A stretch of DNA of 47,765 bases, from positions 1 through 47,765 of the forward strand of contig DASZGL010000020.1 of assembly GCA_035938875.1 (NCBI GenBank). Direction: 5' to 3'. The DNA comes from DASZGL01 sp035938875 (lineage in GTDB: Bacteria > Chloroflexota > Dormibacteria > Aeolococcales > Aeolococcaceae). The position numbers and the translations under genes are program-made. This document shows, piece after piece, positions 7,543 through 15,509 of the stretch. The notes beneath the pieces were generated by a model. It was not told the DNA's origin, made no database searches, and saw only the letters and a program-made list of their open reading frames with translations. Position 1 is the stretch's first letter; every line of letters begins with the position of its first letter.

Positions 7543-9032
7543 GCCTGAGCTCCCACTACCGCTGGACGGGACGGCGCGAACATGGACACGTCGATTCCCT
7601 CACCGGAGGTGACGATGTGCTCGAGATAGTGTGGCGTCGCGCCCGTTGGCATCAGCGCGCCAAGGACCCGACCATCTTCGTTGACGCCCGTCTGCTTGAA
7701 GACAAAGATGTCCTGAAGGTCGATGTGCTCGCCGTCGAATCCGAGTACCTCGGTGATCGCCGTGATCCGGCGGGTACCGTCGCGCAGGCGCATCTGGTGG
7801 CAGATGATGTTGACCGCGGAGGCGATCTGCTCGCGGATGGCCCGCGAGGGAAGCTCGGCGCCGGCCATGAGCACCATCGTCTCCAACCGGGAGAGCGCGT
7901 CGGCAGGCGAGTTGGCGTGCACTGTGGTCAGCGACCCGTCGTGTCCGGTGTTCATCGCCTGGAGCATGTCCAGGGCCTCGCCGCTGCGACACTCACCGAC
8001 GACGATCCGGTCGGGGCGCATGCGCAGGGCGTTGATCACCAGCTCACGGATGCGCACCGAGCCACGTCCCTCGACGTTGGCGGGACGCGTCTCCAGGGTG
8101 ACCACGTGCTCCTGGCGCAGCTGCAGCTCGGCCGCATCCTCGATGGTGACGATGCGCTCATCGTCGGGGATGAAACCGGACAGGATATTCAGCGTGGTCG
8201 TCTTTCCCGAACCGGTGCCGCCGCTGACGACGACGTTGAGACGGGAGCGCACACAAGCGCGGAGGAAGTCGAACATCTCCGGCGTCGCCGATCCGAACCG
8301 GATCAGGTCGTCGACGGTGTAGGGATCCTTGGAGAACTTTCGGATGGTGACCGTGGGACCGCGCAACGCCAGCGGAGGGATGATGACGTTGACGCGCGAT
8401 CCGTCCTTGAGCCGCGCATCGACCATCGGCGACGATTCATCGACACGGCGGCCGATGCCGCTGACGATGCGGTCGATGACCAGCATCAGCTGCTCGGTGT
8501 TCTCGAAGGTCACCGTCGACTCGTGGAGCTTGCCGCTCTTCTCGACGAAGATCTGCGAAGGGCCGTTGACCATCACCTCGGTCACGTCGGGGTCGGCGAG
8601 GAGTCCCTCGAGTGGGCCGAGGCCGAGAACGTCGTTGATCAGCTGCTCGACGATGCGCTGCTTGTCCTGGCGCGCCAGGGGCATGGACATCTCCACAGCG
8701 ATCTCGGTCACCAGCTCGCCGAGCTTGGCGGCCACCGAATCGCGCGAGGTGCTGTCGGTGTCGAGCATCTCGTCGACGAGCCGCTGGTGAACGACGGCGC
8801 GGAGCTGCCCGTACTGCGCGTTCAGCCCCGAACGGCCGGGCACGGACCGGCTGGCGCCGGTGCGGTTGAGCAGCGGCGACCCCAGCCGCCCGCCGGGGGC
8901 GCCGGCCTCGGCGCGGGCCCCGGCCTCGGCGCCCGATGCCGGTTGACCAGGCGGCGCCGGCGCGCTCGGCGGTGGGGCCGGGGGAGCCTCCTCTCCGGTG
9001 GCATGGCGCTGGACGCGATCGAGCAGGGACAT
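7539..9032 (-). CDS. tadA: TadA/CpaF pilus assembly ATPase
   Basis: 497 residues, the motor of the Tad pilus. Residues 1-75 are Pro/Ala-rich and low in complexity, and 76-140 are the helical N-terminal domain. The catalytic part has MVNGP (154-158), Walker A GGTGSGKTT (271-279), the Asp box ERIVTIEDAAEL (292-303), Walker B DRIVVGE (341-347) and the His box GHDGSLTTVHA (363-373). All catalytic motifs are intact. It lies between cpaE (five bases upstream) and tadB (four-base overlap). A 38-base stretch is identical to part of the second TadA gene in this window. Confidence 0.95.
   Translation of the reverse strand: MSLLDRVQRHATGEEAPPAPPPSAPAPPGQPASGAEAGARAEAGAPGGRLGSPLLNRTGASRSVPGRSGLNAQYGQLRAVVHQRLVDEMLDTDSTSRDSVAAKLGELVTEIAVEMSMPLARQDKQRIVEQLINDVLGLGPLEGLLADPDVTEVMVNGPSQIFVEKSGKLHESTVTFENTEQLMLVIDRIVSGIGRRVDESSPMVDARLKDGSRVNVIIPPLALRGPTVTIRKFSKDPYTVDDLIRFGSATPEMFDFLRACVRSRLNVVVSGGTGSGKTTTLNILSGFIPDDERIVTIEDAAELQLRQEHVVTLETRPANVEGRGSVRIRELVINALRMRPDRIVVGECRSGEALDMLQAMNTGHDGSLTTVHANSPADALSRLETMVLMAGAELPSRAIREQIASAVNIICHQMRLRDGTRRITAITEVLGFDGEHIDLQDIFVFKQTGVNEDGRVLGALMPTGATPHYLEHIVTSGEGIDVSMFAPSRPAVVGAQA
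7936..7973. repeat. 38-base stretch identical to 1114-1151
   Basis: Partner copy in the main pilus tadA, coding for the same conserved residues in the same frame. It could be strong codon conservation between paralogues or a trace of gene conversion. Confidence 0.7.
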
Positions 9033-9037
9033 GGCGG

Positions 9038-10291
9038 CTACGACCTACCCAGGCCGAAGAGGCCGCGCTGACGCTTGCGCTCGCCGACGCCGGCCGCGGC
9101 GACCGCGGGCGTCTGCTCGAGGGGCACCAGGCGGCTGACCAGCTCGCGGATGCTGCGGCTCACCTCGGCCTCGGGGTTGGAGGAAACGAAGGGCGCTCCC
9201 CGGTTGACCGAGGCGCTCACCACCCGGGAGTCGAACGGGAGCTGCAGGGCGATGGGGAAGCGGAGGTTTTGCTCCACCGCCTCCTTGTTGAAGTCAGAGT
9301 GGGCATCGCTGCGGTTGAGCAGGAGGAGGATCCGCTCAGGGTCCACGTTGAGCGAATCGAGGACCTTGAGCGTCAGCTTGGTGTCCTTGATCGCCGGGAT
9401 GTTGAGCGCGGTGACCACGATCACCCTGCTGGCCAGCTCGGTCGCCTCGAGATTGATCTCGCCGAGGTGGGACGCGGTGTCGACGACGATGAAGTCGAAG
9501 GTGCGCCGCAGCTCCTCCATGATCGACCGCAGGTGCTCGGAGGTGACCAGGTCGGCCAACTCCGGGCTGATCGGTGCGAGCAGCACCCTGATGCCCTCGG
9601 GGCCGTTGGCCAGGACGTCCTGGAGGAACTCGGGATCGACCGAGGTGGCGCTCTCGGTGAGGTCGGTGATGCTCCGGGTGTGGTCCAGATTGAGGAGCAC
9701 GCCGACGTCGCCGAACTGGAGATCGAGGTCGACCAGGGCTACCCGGGCACCCGTCTCCATCGCCAGGGCGACGGCCAGGTTGGAGGCGACGATCGACTTG
9801 CCCACGCCGCCCTTGCCGCTGAAGACCAGGAAGACGTCGCCACGGGGAGGCCGGGCGGCGGTCTGGCCGTCGCCGCCGCCGGCCGCCGGGGCCACGTTCT
9901 TGGCCAGGTACGACTCCTTCTTCTGTTCGAGGGAGTCGACGCGGCGGATGCTGGCGATCAGCTCATCCCCGCTGAACGGCTTGATGAGGAATTCGCGGGC
10001 ACCGGCTTGCATGGCGCGGCGGATGTAGTCGCGCTCGCCCTGGACGGACATGATGATCACCGGCGAGCCCGGCGCCTCCTGGGCGAGGATCTCCGTCGCC
10101 TGGATGCCGTCCATCTGCGGCATGTTCACGTCCATCAGGACGATGTCAGGCTGGAGGCGACGTGCCTCCTCGATCGCCTGGCGGCCGTCCGACGCCGTTC
10201 CGCAGACCTCGATGTCGTCCTCGAAGCTGAGCAGCTTCTGCAGGTTCTCGAGAGTGCTGCTGATGTCGTCGACGATCAGGACGCGAATCAT
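9038..10291 (-). CDS. cpaE: CpaE/TadZ-type pilus localisation ATPase with N-terminal receiver domain
   Basis: 417 residues. Residues 1-120 are a complete response-regulator receiver: acidic pair Asp8-Asp9, phospho-acceptor Asp54 in VLMDVNMPQMDG, Ser82 and Lys104 in LIKPF. A linker of about 30 residues leads to a MinD/ParA-like ATPase with a deviant Walker A GKGGVGKS (158-165), ALVDLDLQFGDVGVLLNL, and DFIVVDTASHL as the Walker B region. CpaE/TadZ proteins place Tad pili at a cell site. In characterised TadZ proteins the receiver is atypical, whereas here the phosphorylation residues are all present. It lies between cpaB (49 bases) and tadA. Confidence 0.92.
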   Translation of the reverse strand: MIRVLIVDDISSTLENLQKLLSFEDDIEVCGTASDGRQAIEEARRLQPDIVLMDVNMPQMDGIQATEILAQEAPGSPVIIMSVQGERDYIRRAMQAGAREFLIKPFSGDELIASIRRVDSLEQKKESYLAKNVAPAAGGGDGQTAARPPRGDVFLVFSGKGGVGKSIVASNLAVALAMETGARVALVDLDLQFGDVGVLLNLDHTRSITDLTESATSVDPEFLQDVLANGPEGIRVLLAPISPELADLVTSEHLRSIMEELRRTFDFIVVDTASHLGEINLEATELASRVIVVTALNIPAIKDTKLTLKVLDSLNVDPERILLLLNRSDAHSDFNKEAVEQNLRFPIALQLPFDSRVVSASVNRGAPFVSSNPEAEVSRSIRELVSRLVPLEQTPAVAAAGVGERKRQRGLFGLGRS

Positions 10292-10340
10292 TCGCTACCC
10301 GGCCTCGTTCAGTTCCGGTCCCGCGCCAAGCTCACCCGGC

Positions 10341-11186
10341 TCACTTGGCCGGGAAGAGCGCGTTGAACAGCTGTGTGGTGACCGGATTGTCCTTGAACGC
10401 GGGCACGCTGGTCGAGCCCGAATCGAGGTACTTGGGCGCCTCGCCATTCTTGTTCTGCGGGGTGCTCGCGGGATTGGAGTCGTCATGGCTGCTGCGCAGA
10501 ACGTAGCGCACCACGGTTGCCGGGCCCTTGTTGGTCATCAGGAAGGCCATCGACTCGGCCTGGTCGCGGGGCAGCTCGACGGTGTAGTTGGACGGGCACG
10601 CGGACGCAGCGGCGGCACCGAAGTCACCGGTCGTCAGCACCCGAACATCCTGGAAGGCGTACCGGATCGACGCGTTGCCCGGGTCGATGAGCATGTCGAT
10701 GTGGTCCTCAGGATGGATGTAGCACGCGACGTTGGTGAGGTGCGCGGCGTCGGTGCCGAAGCTGGCCGGGATGGCCATGGCGACGTAGCCACTGCGGATG
10801 TTGAGGGGCGCCGTGGTCAGCGCCTGCGCCTTGGCCGTGTTGGCGTTGGGCGCGATGTCACCGGGGACGATCGGCGTGTTCTTGGTGACGCCGACGGCCA
10901 GGAACTGGCCGACGACCGGGCCCGCGTCGGGATACGACCCGACAGGTGCTTGGTCGGCGTTGTACTGGGTGACGGCCAGCTGGTCCGCGGTCAGCTGGGT
11001 GCCCTGCAGCAGATCAGTCTTGGCGACCACCACCGACACGGTGGCGGCACCCGACGACCCTGACGTGCCCGAGCTGCTGTTGTTGGAACGAGACAGGTAG
11101 AGGACCGCGGCAAACGCGCCGATGGCGACCACAGCCCCCACTAGCACGAGAACCCGGTTGTTGCGTTGCTTGACCTCAGTGGCCAC
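10341..11186 (-). CDS. cpaB: CpaB/RcpC-like Flp pilus assembly protein
   Basis: About 281 residues. A short cytoplasmic N-terminus, one membrane segment (RVLVLVGAVVAIGAFAAVLYL), a Ser/Gly linker, then an SAF-like domain (VSVVVAKTDLLQGTQLTADQLAV, FLAVGVTKNTPIVPGDI) and an RcpC-type domain (RSGYVAMAIPASFGTDAAHLTNVACYIHPEDHIDMLI). CpaB/RcpC acts outside the membrane in Tad pilus assembly. The GTG at 11186 has GGAGG eight bases upstream; the TTG at 11192 is too close to it. A hairpin and 9-base direct repeats lie between this gene and the pilin gene. Confidence 0.88.
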   Translation of the reverse strand: MATEVKQRNNRVLVLVGAVVAIGAFAAVLYLSRSNNSSSGTSGSSGAATVSVVVAKTDLLQGTQLTADQLAVTQYNADQAPVGSYPDAGPVVGQFLAVGVTKNTPIVPGDIAPNANTAKAQALTTAPLNIRSGYVAMAIPASFGTDAAHLTNVACYIHPEDHIDMLIDPGNASIRYAFQDVRVLTTGDFGAAAASACPSNYTVELPRDQAESMAFLMTNKGPATVVRYVLRSSHDDSNPASTPQNKNGEAPKYLDSGSTSVPAFKDNPVTTQLFNALFPAK

Positions 11187-11205
11187 CCTCAAGACCTCCT
11201 ACGTT

Positions 11206-11235
11206 CCGGTGTCGTTCCGGACATGGCCGGTGTCG
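11206..11235. repeat. Pair of 9-base direct repeats upstream of cpaB
   Basis: CCGGTGTCG occurs at 11206-11214 and 11227-11235, start to start 21 bases, about two helical turns. It lies just upstream of the cpaB ribosome binding site. It could be an operator or chance in a GC-rich gap; there is no independent support. Confidence 0.3.
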
Positions 11236-11365
11236 CCGGCTTGAAATGTTCACACCCGCCTGTTACTGACAAGCCCGGCACCCCGGAGGAGTGCTGGGGT
11301 AATTGCCTCTTTGGATGTTTCTCTTGTTGTCCAGAACCTGTGGCTCTGGGTGTTTGTTGGGGTTA

Positions 11366-11394
11366 GGGGGGAGCCGCGAAACCCGCGGCCCCCC
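11366..11394 (-). terminator. Strong GC hairpin after the pilin gene (terminator/attenuator candidate)
   Basis: Six G:C pairs (11366-11371 with 11389-11394), a two-base bulge, then five more pairs (11374-11378 with 11384-11388) around a five-base loop. It lies 28 bases after the flp stop on the minus strand. There is no clear T-run. Such hairpins often let abundant pilin mRNA accumulate over the downstream assembly genes by partial termination or by blocking 3' decay. Confidence 0.55.
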
Positions 11395-11421
11395 TTGGTT
11401 GCGCGTGTGTCGAGCGCCGAC

Positions 11422-11625
11422 CTACTGGTTGAGGCCGTTGCTGATATTCGAGAAGACGTTGTTGACCTGACGACCGACGACGGTCAGGATGACGATGACA
11501 ACCACAGCGATAAGAACGAGGATGAGGGCGTATTCGACCATGCCCTGCCCCTCCTCACGATTGCGAATGCGCTCCTGCGCACGCTCCGTGAGCTCGCGAA
11601 GACGAAGGTACAGGTTGCTCAGCAT
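11422..11625 (-). CDS. flp: Flp family type IVb pilin
   Basis: 67 residues. A short basic leader with many Arg/Glu residues is followed by EGQGMVEYALILVLIAVVVIVILTVV, the Flp prepilin signature: the processing site is before the hydrophobic helix, with the conserved Glu-Tyr pair. The start is fixed by a near-perfect Shine-Dalgarno, AAGGAGGTGA, six bases before the ATG; the longer open frame upstream lacks one. It is the major pilin of the Tad system and heads the operon. No prepilin peptidase (TadV) gene is in the window. Confidence 0.93.
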   Translation of the reverse strand: MLSNLYLRLRELTERAQERIRNREEGQGMVEYALILVLIAVVVIVILTVVGRQVNNVFSNISNGLNQ

Positions 11626-11964
11626 GTTCCGGTTCACCTCCTTTTTCTCGGAAGTCGACGGCCCTCTCTGCCGGCCGCCGCCCTGACCCACTAGTCGAGG
11701 GGTCGGCAGCAGTATCCAGTGCCGCATGCTCTGCGCCTGTCGCCTCCTTGCATACTCCTAGTAACAGACTGTGACACCCCACCTTGACCGGGTGACGGCC
11801 TGGGATTTGGGCGAAGTTGGCCGGATCATCGACCATGGTCGCCGATTACGACTCACCGTGATCGGTTGGATGTTCGGCTTCACGCGCATCTGCGTTACGC
11901 CGTGCAACGGCGCTGTCACCCGGTTGCGGCGGCGAGGACACGAGCCTCGCCCGCGTGCGCGCGT
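11626..11964. promoter_or_regulatory. Intergenic region between the histidine kinase and the pilin gene
   Basis: 339 bases without a convincing gene. It must hold the pilin promoter and 5' leader on the minus strand, ending in the strong flp ribosome binding site (about 11632-11641). I see no confident -35/-10 pair. A 20-codon minus-strand ORF starting near 11752 with an AGGAG sequence is present but has no other support. Confidence 0.5.
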
Positions 11965-13059
11965 CTAGAAGTTGAAGTTGACCCTCACCTCGGTGCCGCT
12001 GCCGATCTTGGACTTGATCTCCAGGGACCCCTTCTCCAGGTCGGCTCGTTCGCGCATGGAGATCAAGCCGAGGTTGCGGGTCCGGCCCAGCCTGGCTTCG
12101 GTCGCGGCCACGTCGAAGCCCTCGCCGTCATCCTTGACGACGGCGACCACCTTGCGTGGCTGGAGGGTGAGGTTCACCTCCGCGGTGGTGGCGTGGGCGT
12201 GCTTGCGGACGTTGGTCAGCGCCTCCTGGATGATCCGGAAGAGGACCCCCTCGTAGTTGCCCGGCAGCCGCCGCTCCTCGCCGACCAGGTGGAAGCGGGC
12301 CACGATGCCGTGCTTGTCGCCGTACTCGCGGACCAGCCGGCGCAGGGTGGGGACCAGCCCCAGGTCATCGAGGGTCATCGGCCGCAGGTCGAAGATCAGA
12401 CGGCGGGTCTCCTCCAGGGCGTCACGTACGCCGTTCTTGAAGTCGGCCAGCTCGGTGAGCACCAGGTGGGGGTCGCGCTCGAGGAGGCGCTCGAGGACCT
12501 CGGCTTGGAGGACAAGGTTCGCCATGGACTGGGCCGGGCCGTCGTGCATGTCGCGGGCGATCCGCATCCGCTCCTCTTCGATGATCTGGAAGACCTGCCG
12601 GGAGGCGCTGCGGAAGCGCGCCGCCCCGTCGGCGGCGTTGGCGCCGTCGAGGTCGGCGAGGTCGTCCAGCGAGCGGTGGACGCCGCGCAGGGCCTCGAGC
12701 TCGCCGCCGACGTCGCTCACTCGCGCGGTCATCTCCACCATGCGCTCCTCGAGGACGGCCAGCTCAGTCCGCAGCGAGGCGGAGTGGACGAAGGCCTGCT
12801 CGATGTCGTCGGGCCGGAGGCGGCCGAGGTTGTTGATCACGTGGCGGCGGACGACCTCGGCCTGCTCGGCGCGTTCGCGGAGCTCGGGGCGGCGCTGCTC
12901 CGCCTCGGTGAGGCGGCGCTCGAGGTGCGCGGCGACAGCGCTGAGGTCGGCGATCAGCTGACTGACGTGGTATCTGGCGCTGCCCAGCGGAGAAGGTCCG
13001 ATGGGCTCGTCAGCCTGTTCATCGACACCGGCGGGAGCGGCGGCCTTCGCGGAAGTCAC
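11965..13059 (-). CDS. DegS-like soluble sensor histidine kinase (HisKA_3 family)
   Basis: 364 residues from a GTG. No membrane segment. Residues 30-165 are long charged helices, probably coiled coil, as in DegS. HisKA_3 follows with EERMRIARDMHDGPAQ (His172), then HATPase_c with the N box EALTNVRKHAHA (Asn283), G1 DDGEGFD (310-316) and G2 GLISMRERA. It is complete and should autophosphorylate in the cytoplasm. Kinases of this class normally act on NarL/DegU-type regulators; none is adjacent. The only receiver domain in the window is in CpaE, in the pilus operon 1.7 kb downstream on the same strand. Confidence 0.9.
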   Translation of the reverse strand: MTSAKAAAPAGVDEQADEPIGPSPLGSARYHVSQLIADLSAVAAHLERRLTEAEQRRPELRERAEQAEVVRRHVINNLGRLRPDDIEQAFVHSASLRTELAVLEERMVEMTARVSDVGGELEALRGVHRSLDDLADLDGANAADGAARFRSASRQVFQIIEEERMRIARDMHDGPAQSMANLVLQAEVLERLLERDPHLVLTELADFKNGVRDALEETRRLIFDLRPMTLDDLGLVPTLRRLVREYGDKHGIVARFHLVGEERRLPGNYEGVLFRIIQEALTNVRKHAHATTAEVNLTLQPRKVVAVVKDDGEGFDVAATEARLGRTRNLGLISMRERADLEKGSLEIKSKIGSGTEVRVNFNF

Positions 13060-13113
13060 AAATTCGGGTCACAGGTACATGACGTGGCAACAGTGGGTGT
13101 CACAACCCTGGAC

Positions 13114-13119
13114 TACACT
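13114..13119 (+). promoter_or_regulatory. -10 hexamer TACACT placed for a leaderless transcript
   Basis: TACACT (four of six to TATAAT, with the key T, A and T positions) ends seven bases before the ATG at 13127. That spacing puts the transcription start on the start codon. No Shine-Dalgarno is seen before this ATG, which fits a leaderless mRNA. The -35 region is poor. Confidence 0.5.
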
Positions 13120-13126
13120 CTAGCGC

Positions 13127-13891
13127 ATGGCAGTTGGCGCCACGACTGGTATTGCAACCCCCGCCGCGCGCGTCACACCGCTGCCGCTGCGCGAGCGCCT
13201 GCGCCGTCCCGAGTACTGGCAGTGGGTGCGCTTCGCAGTGTTCGGCCGCGCCGTTCCCGCGATGCTGTTCGGCTTCATGGCGTGGTTGCAGATCGGTCAC
13301 CTGCAGACCAACATCGCCGGGTTCAAGGACGATCCTGCAGCCGGCGTGATGCTGCGTTCCGTTCTGCCAAATGCGCTGTACCTGGCGTTCTGCGGCATTC
13401 CGGTGGCCATCTACCTGACACGACCGATGCCGCGCGCGCGCGATGGTCGCGTGGTCGCCCGGGCAGCCGCATTTACCGGCACGCTGATGCAGCTCGCCGT
13501 CGGTGCGTTCCTGCCAACCGGGCGCCAGCTGTTCGACTCGCCGCTGTGGTTGCGTGACCTGTCGGCGCCGGTGGCAATGTGCGCGTTCGGGTTCGCTGTC
13601 GTCGGCCTCGCCTATCTGCGGCGCAACCTGAGCATCATCCCCGAGGCGCGTCGACTGACCACCTCCGGTCCCTACCGGCTGGTACGGCATCCGCTCTACT
13701 TCGCTGAGATCCTTGCGGCCATCGCGCTGGTCGTCGCCAGTCCCAAGCTGGTGCCCACGGCGGCCCTGCTGGTGTTCATCGCGATGCAGAACCTGCGCGC
13801 CCACTTCGAGGAAGGGTTGCTGCGCAGAGTCTTCCCCGAGTACACCGCATACGCGCGCCGAACACGGCGACTCATTCCGTTTGTCTGCTGA
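13127..13891 (+). CDS. Isoprenylcysteine carboxyl methyltransferase (ICMT)-like membrane methyltransferase
   Basis: 254 residues with about five membrane segments. The C-terminal core has the ICMT/PEMT signature: RRLTTSGPYRLVRHPLYFAEIL, a hydrophobic pair, then FEEGLLRRVFPEYTAYARRTRRLIPF, where the HP and the E...FPEY motif line the SAM site. Bacterial members methylate small or lipid substrates, mostly unknown. It is divergent from the histidine kinase gene and its stop is 17 bases before the likely start of a polytopic membrane protein, so the three plus-strand genes probably form an operon. Confidence 0.82.
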   Translation: MAVGATTGIATPAARVTPLPLRERLRRPEYWQWVRFAVFGRAVPAMLFGFMAWLQIGHLQTNIAGFKDDPAAGVMLRSVLPNALYLAFCGIPVAIYLTRPMPRARDGRVVARAAAFTGTLMQLAVGAFLPTGRQLFDSPLWLRDLSAPVAMCAFGFAVVGLAYLRRNLSIIPEARRLTTSGPYRLVRHPLYFAEILAAIALVVASPKLVPTAALLVFIAMQNLRAHFEEGLLRRVFPEYTAYARRTRRLIPFVC

Positions 13892-13910
13892 GAGCTCCCG
13901 CGGGAGAGCG

Positions 13911-15509
13911 TTGCGCGGGCGGGCGCAGGCGCTCACCACTCCCCGGGGTCTCTTCCTGGTCACCGCCCTTCTTCTCTGCGCGCTGCCTGTCACCAAGGAC
14001 ATCCGCGATCCCGACTTCTGGTGGCACCTGCGCACCGGGCAGCTGATCGTCGACAGACGCGGGCTCCTGGGCACCGATCCATTCACCTACACCGCGTCGA
14101 CGCATCACTGGACGATGCACGAGTGGCTCACCGAGGTCCTCTTCGCCGGTCTGTACCACGCCGGCGGTCTCGCCCTCATCGTCGTTGTGCTCAGCGTGGT
14201 CACCTGGCTGGCGCTGGTCTGCATCTTCCGCGCGGCCCAGCTGCGCCGGCCTCATCACCTGGCACTCGGCCTGGGGCTGGTGCTCGCCACCATCAGCGGC
14301 TCACCGGTGTGGGGGCCTCGTGCCCAGATGATCACCTTCGCCTTCACCTGCCTTGTGCTCTACATCGTGGAGCGACACCTGCGCCAGGGTGGCCGGCTCA
14401 TCTGGGCGCTGGTGCCGCTCTTCCTGGTGTGGAGCAACCTCCACTCCGGCTTCATCATCGGCGCCGGGTTCATCGTCCTCATCCTCGGCGCCGAGTACGC
14501 CGGCAGCCGCTTGGGCCTGCCGGGCACGGCACCACCGGACAGAGTGCGCACCCTGCTGATCGCGCTCGTCGCCTGCGGTGCGGTCGTTGCCCTCAACCCC
14601 AACGGCCTGGAGATCTACCTCTATCCATTCCAGACCCAGGGCTCGACCGCGCAGCAGAGTCTGATCCAGGAGTGGCAGTCCCCCGACTTCCATGACGCGT
14701 CGGTGTGGGCCTTCGAGTTCATGATGCTCTCGCTGGCGATCATGCTCGTCGTCAACCGCCGGGTCGCGCCCCGCGACCTCGTCCTGGCCCTGACCACGGT
14801 GGCTCTGTCGCTGCAGTCGGAGCGCCACATCGCGCTCTTCGTCGCCGCCTCGACACCGCTCTGGATCGAGCAGGCGAATCTGTGCGGACAGCGGCTGCTT
14901 ACGCGACGGCGCCATGTCGGAACGGCACCGACGGCAAGGCCACCGCGCCCACCCCGCTTCGCCTGGATGCTGTCTGTGACGGTGATCGGCGGCCTGGGTC
15001 TGTTCGTGCTCACCTGGCTGGCCAACGCGGCATCCACTCGTGAGGACTCGCTGACCTACGCGCGCGACTATCCAGTGTGTGCCGCGCGCTGGCTGGCGGC
15101 GTCGCCGTCGGGTCTGCACATCTTCGACCAATATGGCGAGGGCGGCTATCTCGCATCACGCCTCAGCGCCCACGGCGACAAGGTGTTCATCTTCGGCGAC
15201 GCTGCGTTGATGGGCGACGACCTGCTCAACCAGTACGGCGCGGTCGAGGGTGTCTCCCCACGATGGGATCGCATCCTCCGCGACAACGGCACCGACCTGG
15301 TGCTCTTCGACACCGGAACCTCATTCAGCAACATGATCAGCCAGAGCCAGCGGTGGACCGAGGTATACCGTGATCCCCGCAGCGTTGCCTTCGTTCCCGC
15401 CACCGACGCAGGCCGCGCTCTCGCGGCCCGACTGGCGCCGGTGCCGAGATACGTCGCAGGGTCCACAGACACCTGCGCGCAGCTGCAGAGCGGCGGGCTG
15501 AGCACATGA
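13911..15509 (+). CDS. Polytopic membrane protein, GT-C glycosyltransferase-like (paralogue 1)
   Basis: 532 residues from a TTG with GGGAG four bases upstream; the open frame also contains an earlier TTG at 13881. About ten or more membrane segments fill residues 14-385. The first external loop has DPDFWWHLRTGQLI (33-46), then DPFTYT and HEWLTEVLF. An acidic DxD-type motif in the first loop is typical of GT-C polyprenyl-phosphate-sugar glycosyltransferases. The last ~130 residues are soluble (IFDQYGEGGYLASRLSAHGDKVFIFGDAALMG). No close named family is recognised; the substrate is unknown. It overlaps the next gene by ATGA and is clearly its paralogue. Confidence 0.7.
   Translation: MRGRAQALTTPRGLFLVTALLLCALPVTKDIRDPDFWWHLRTGQLIVDRRGLLGTDPFTYTASTHHWTMHEWLTEVLFAGLYHAGGLALIVVVLSVVTWLALVCIFRAAQLRRPHHLALGLGLVLATISGSPVWGPRAQMITFAFTCLVLYIVERHLRQGGRLIWALVPLFLVWSNLHSGFIIGAGFIVLILGAEYAGSRLGLPGTAPPDRVRTLLIALVACGAVVALNPNGLEIYLYPFQTQGSTAQQSLIQEWQSPDFHDASVWAFEFMMLSLAIMLVVNRRVAPRDLVLALTTVALSLQSERHIALFVAASTPLWIEQANLCGQRLLTRRRHVGTAPTARPPRPPRFAWMLSVTVIGGLGLFVLTWLANAASTREDSLTYARDYPVCAARWLAASPSGLHIFDQYGEGGYLASRLSAHGDKVFIFGDAALMGDDLLNQYGAVEGVSPRWDRILRDNGTDLVLFDTGTSFSNMISQSQRWTEVYRDPRSVAFVPATDAGRALAARLAPVPRYVAGSTDTCAQLQSGGLST

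Noticed and set aside
11689..11752. 20-codon minus-strand ORF upstream of flp with an AGGAG sequence
   Set aside because: Too short and without any conservation evidence; it may only be part of the pilin leader.
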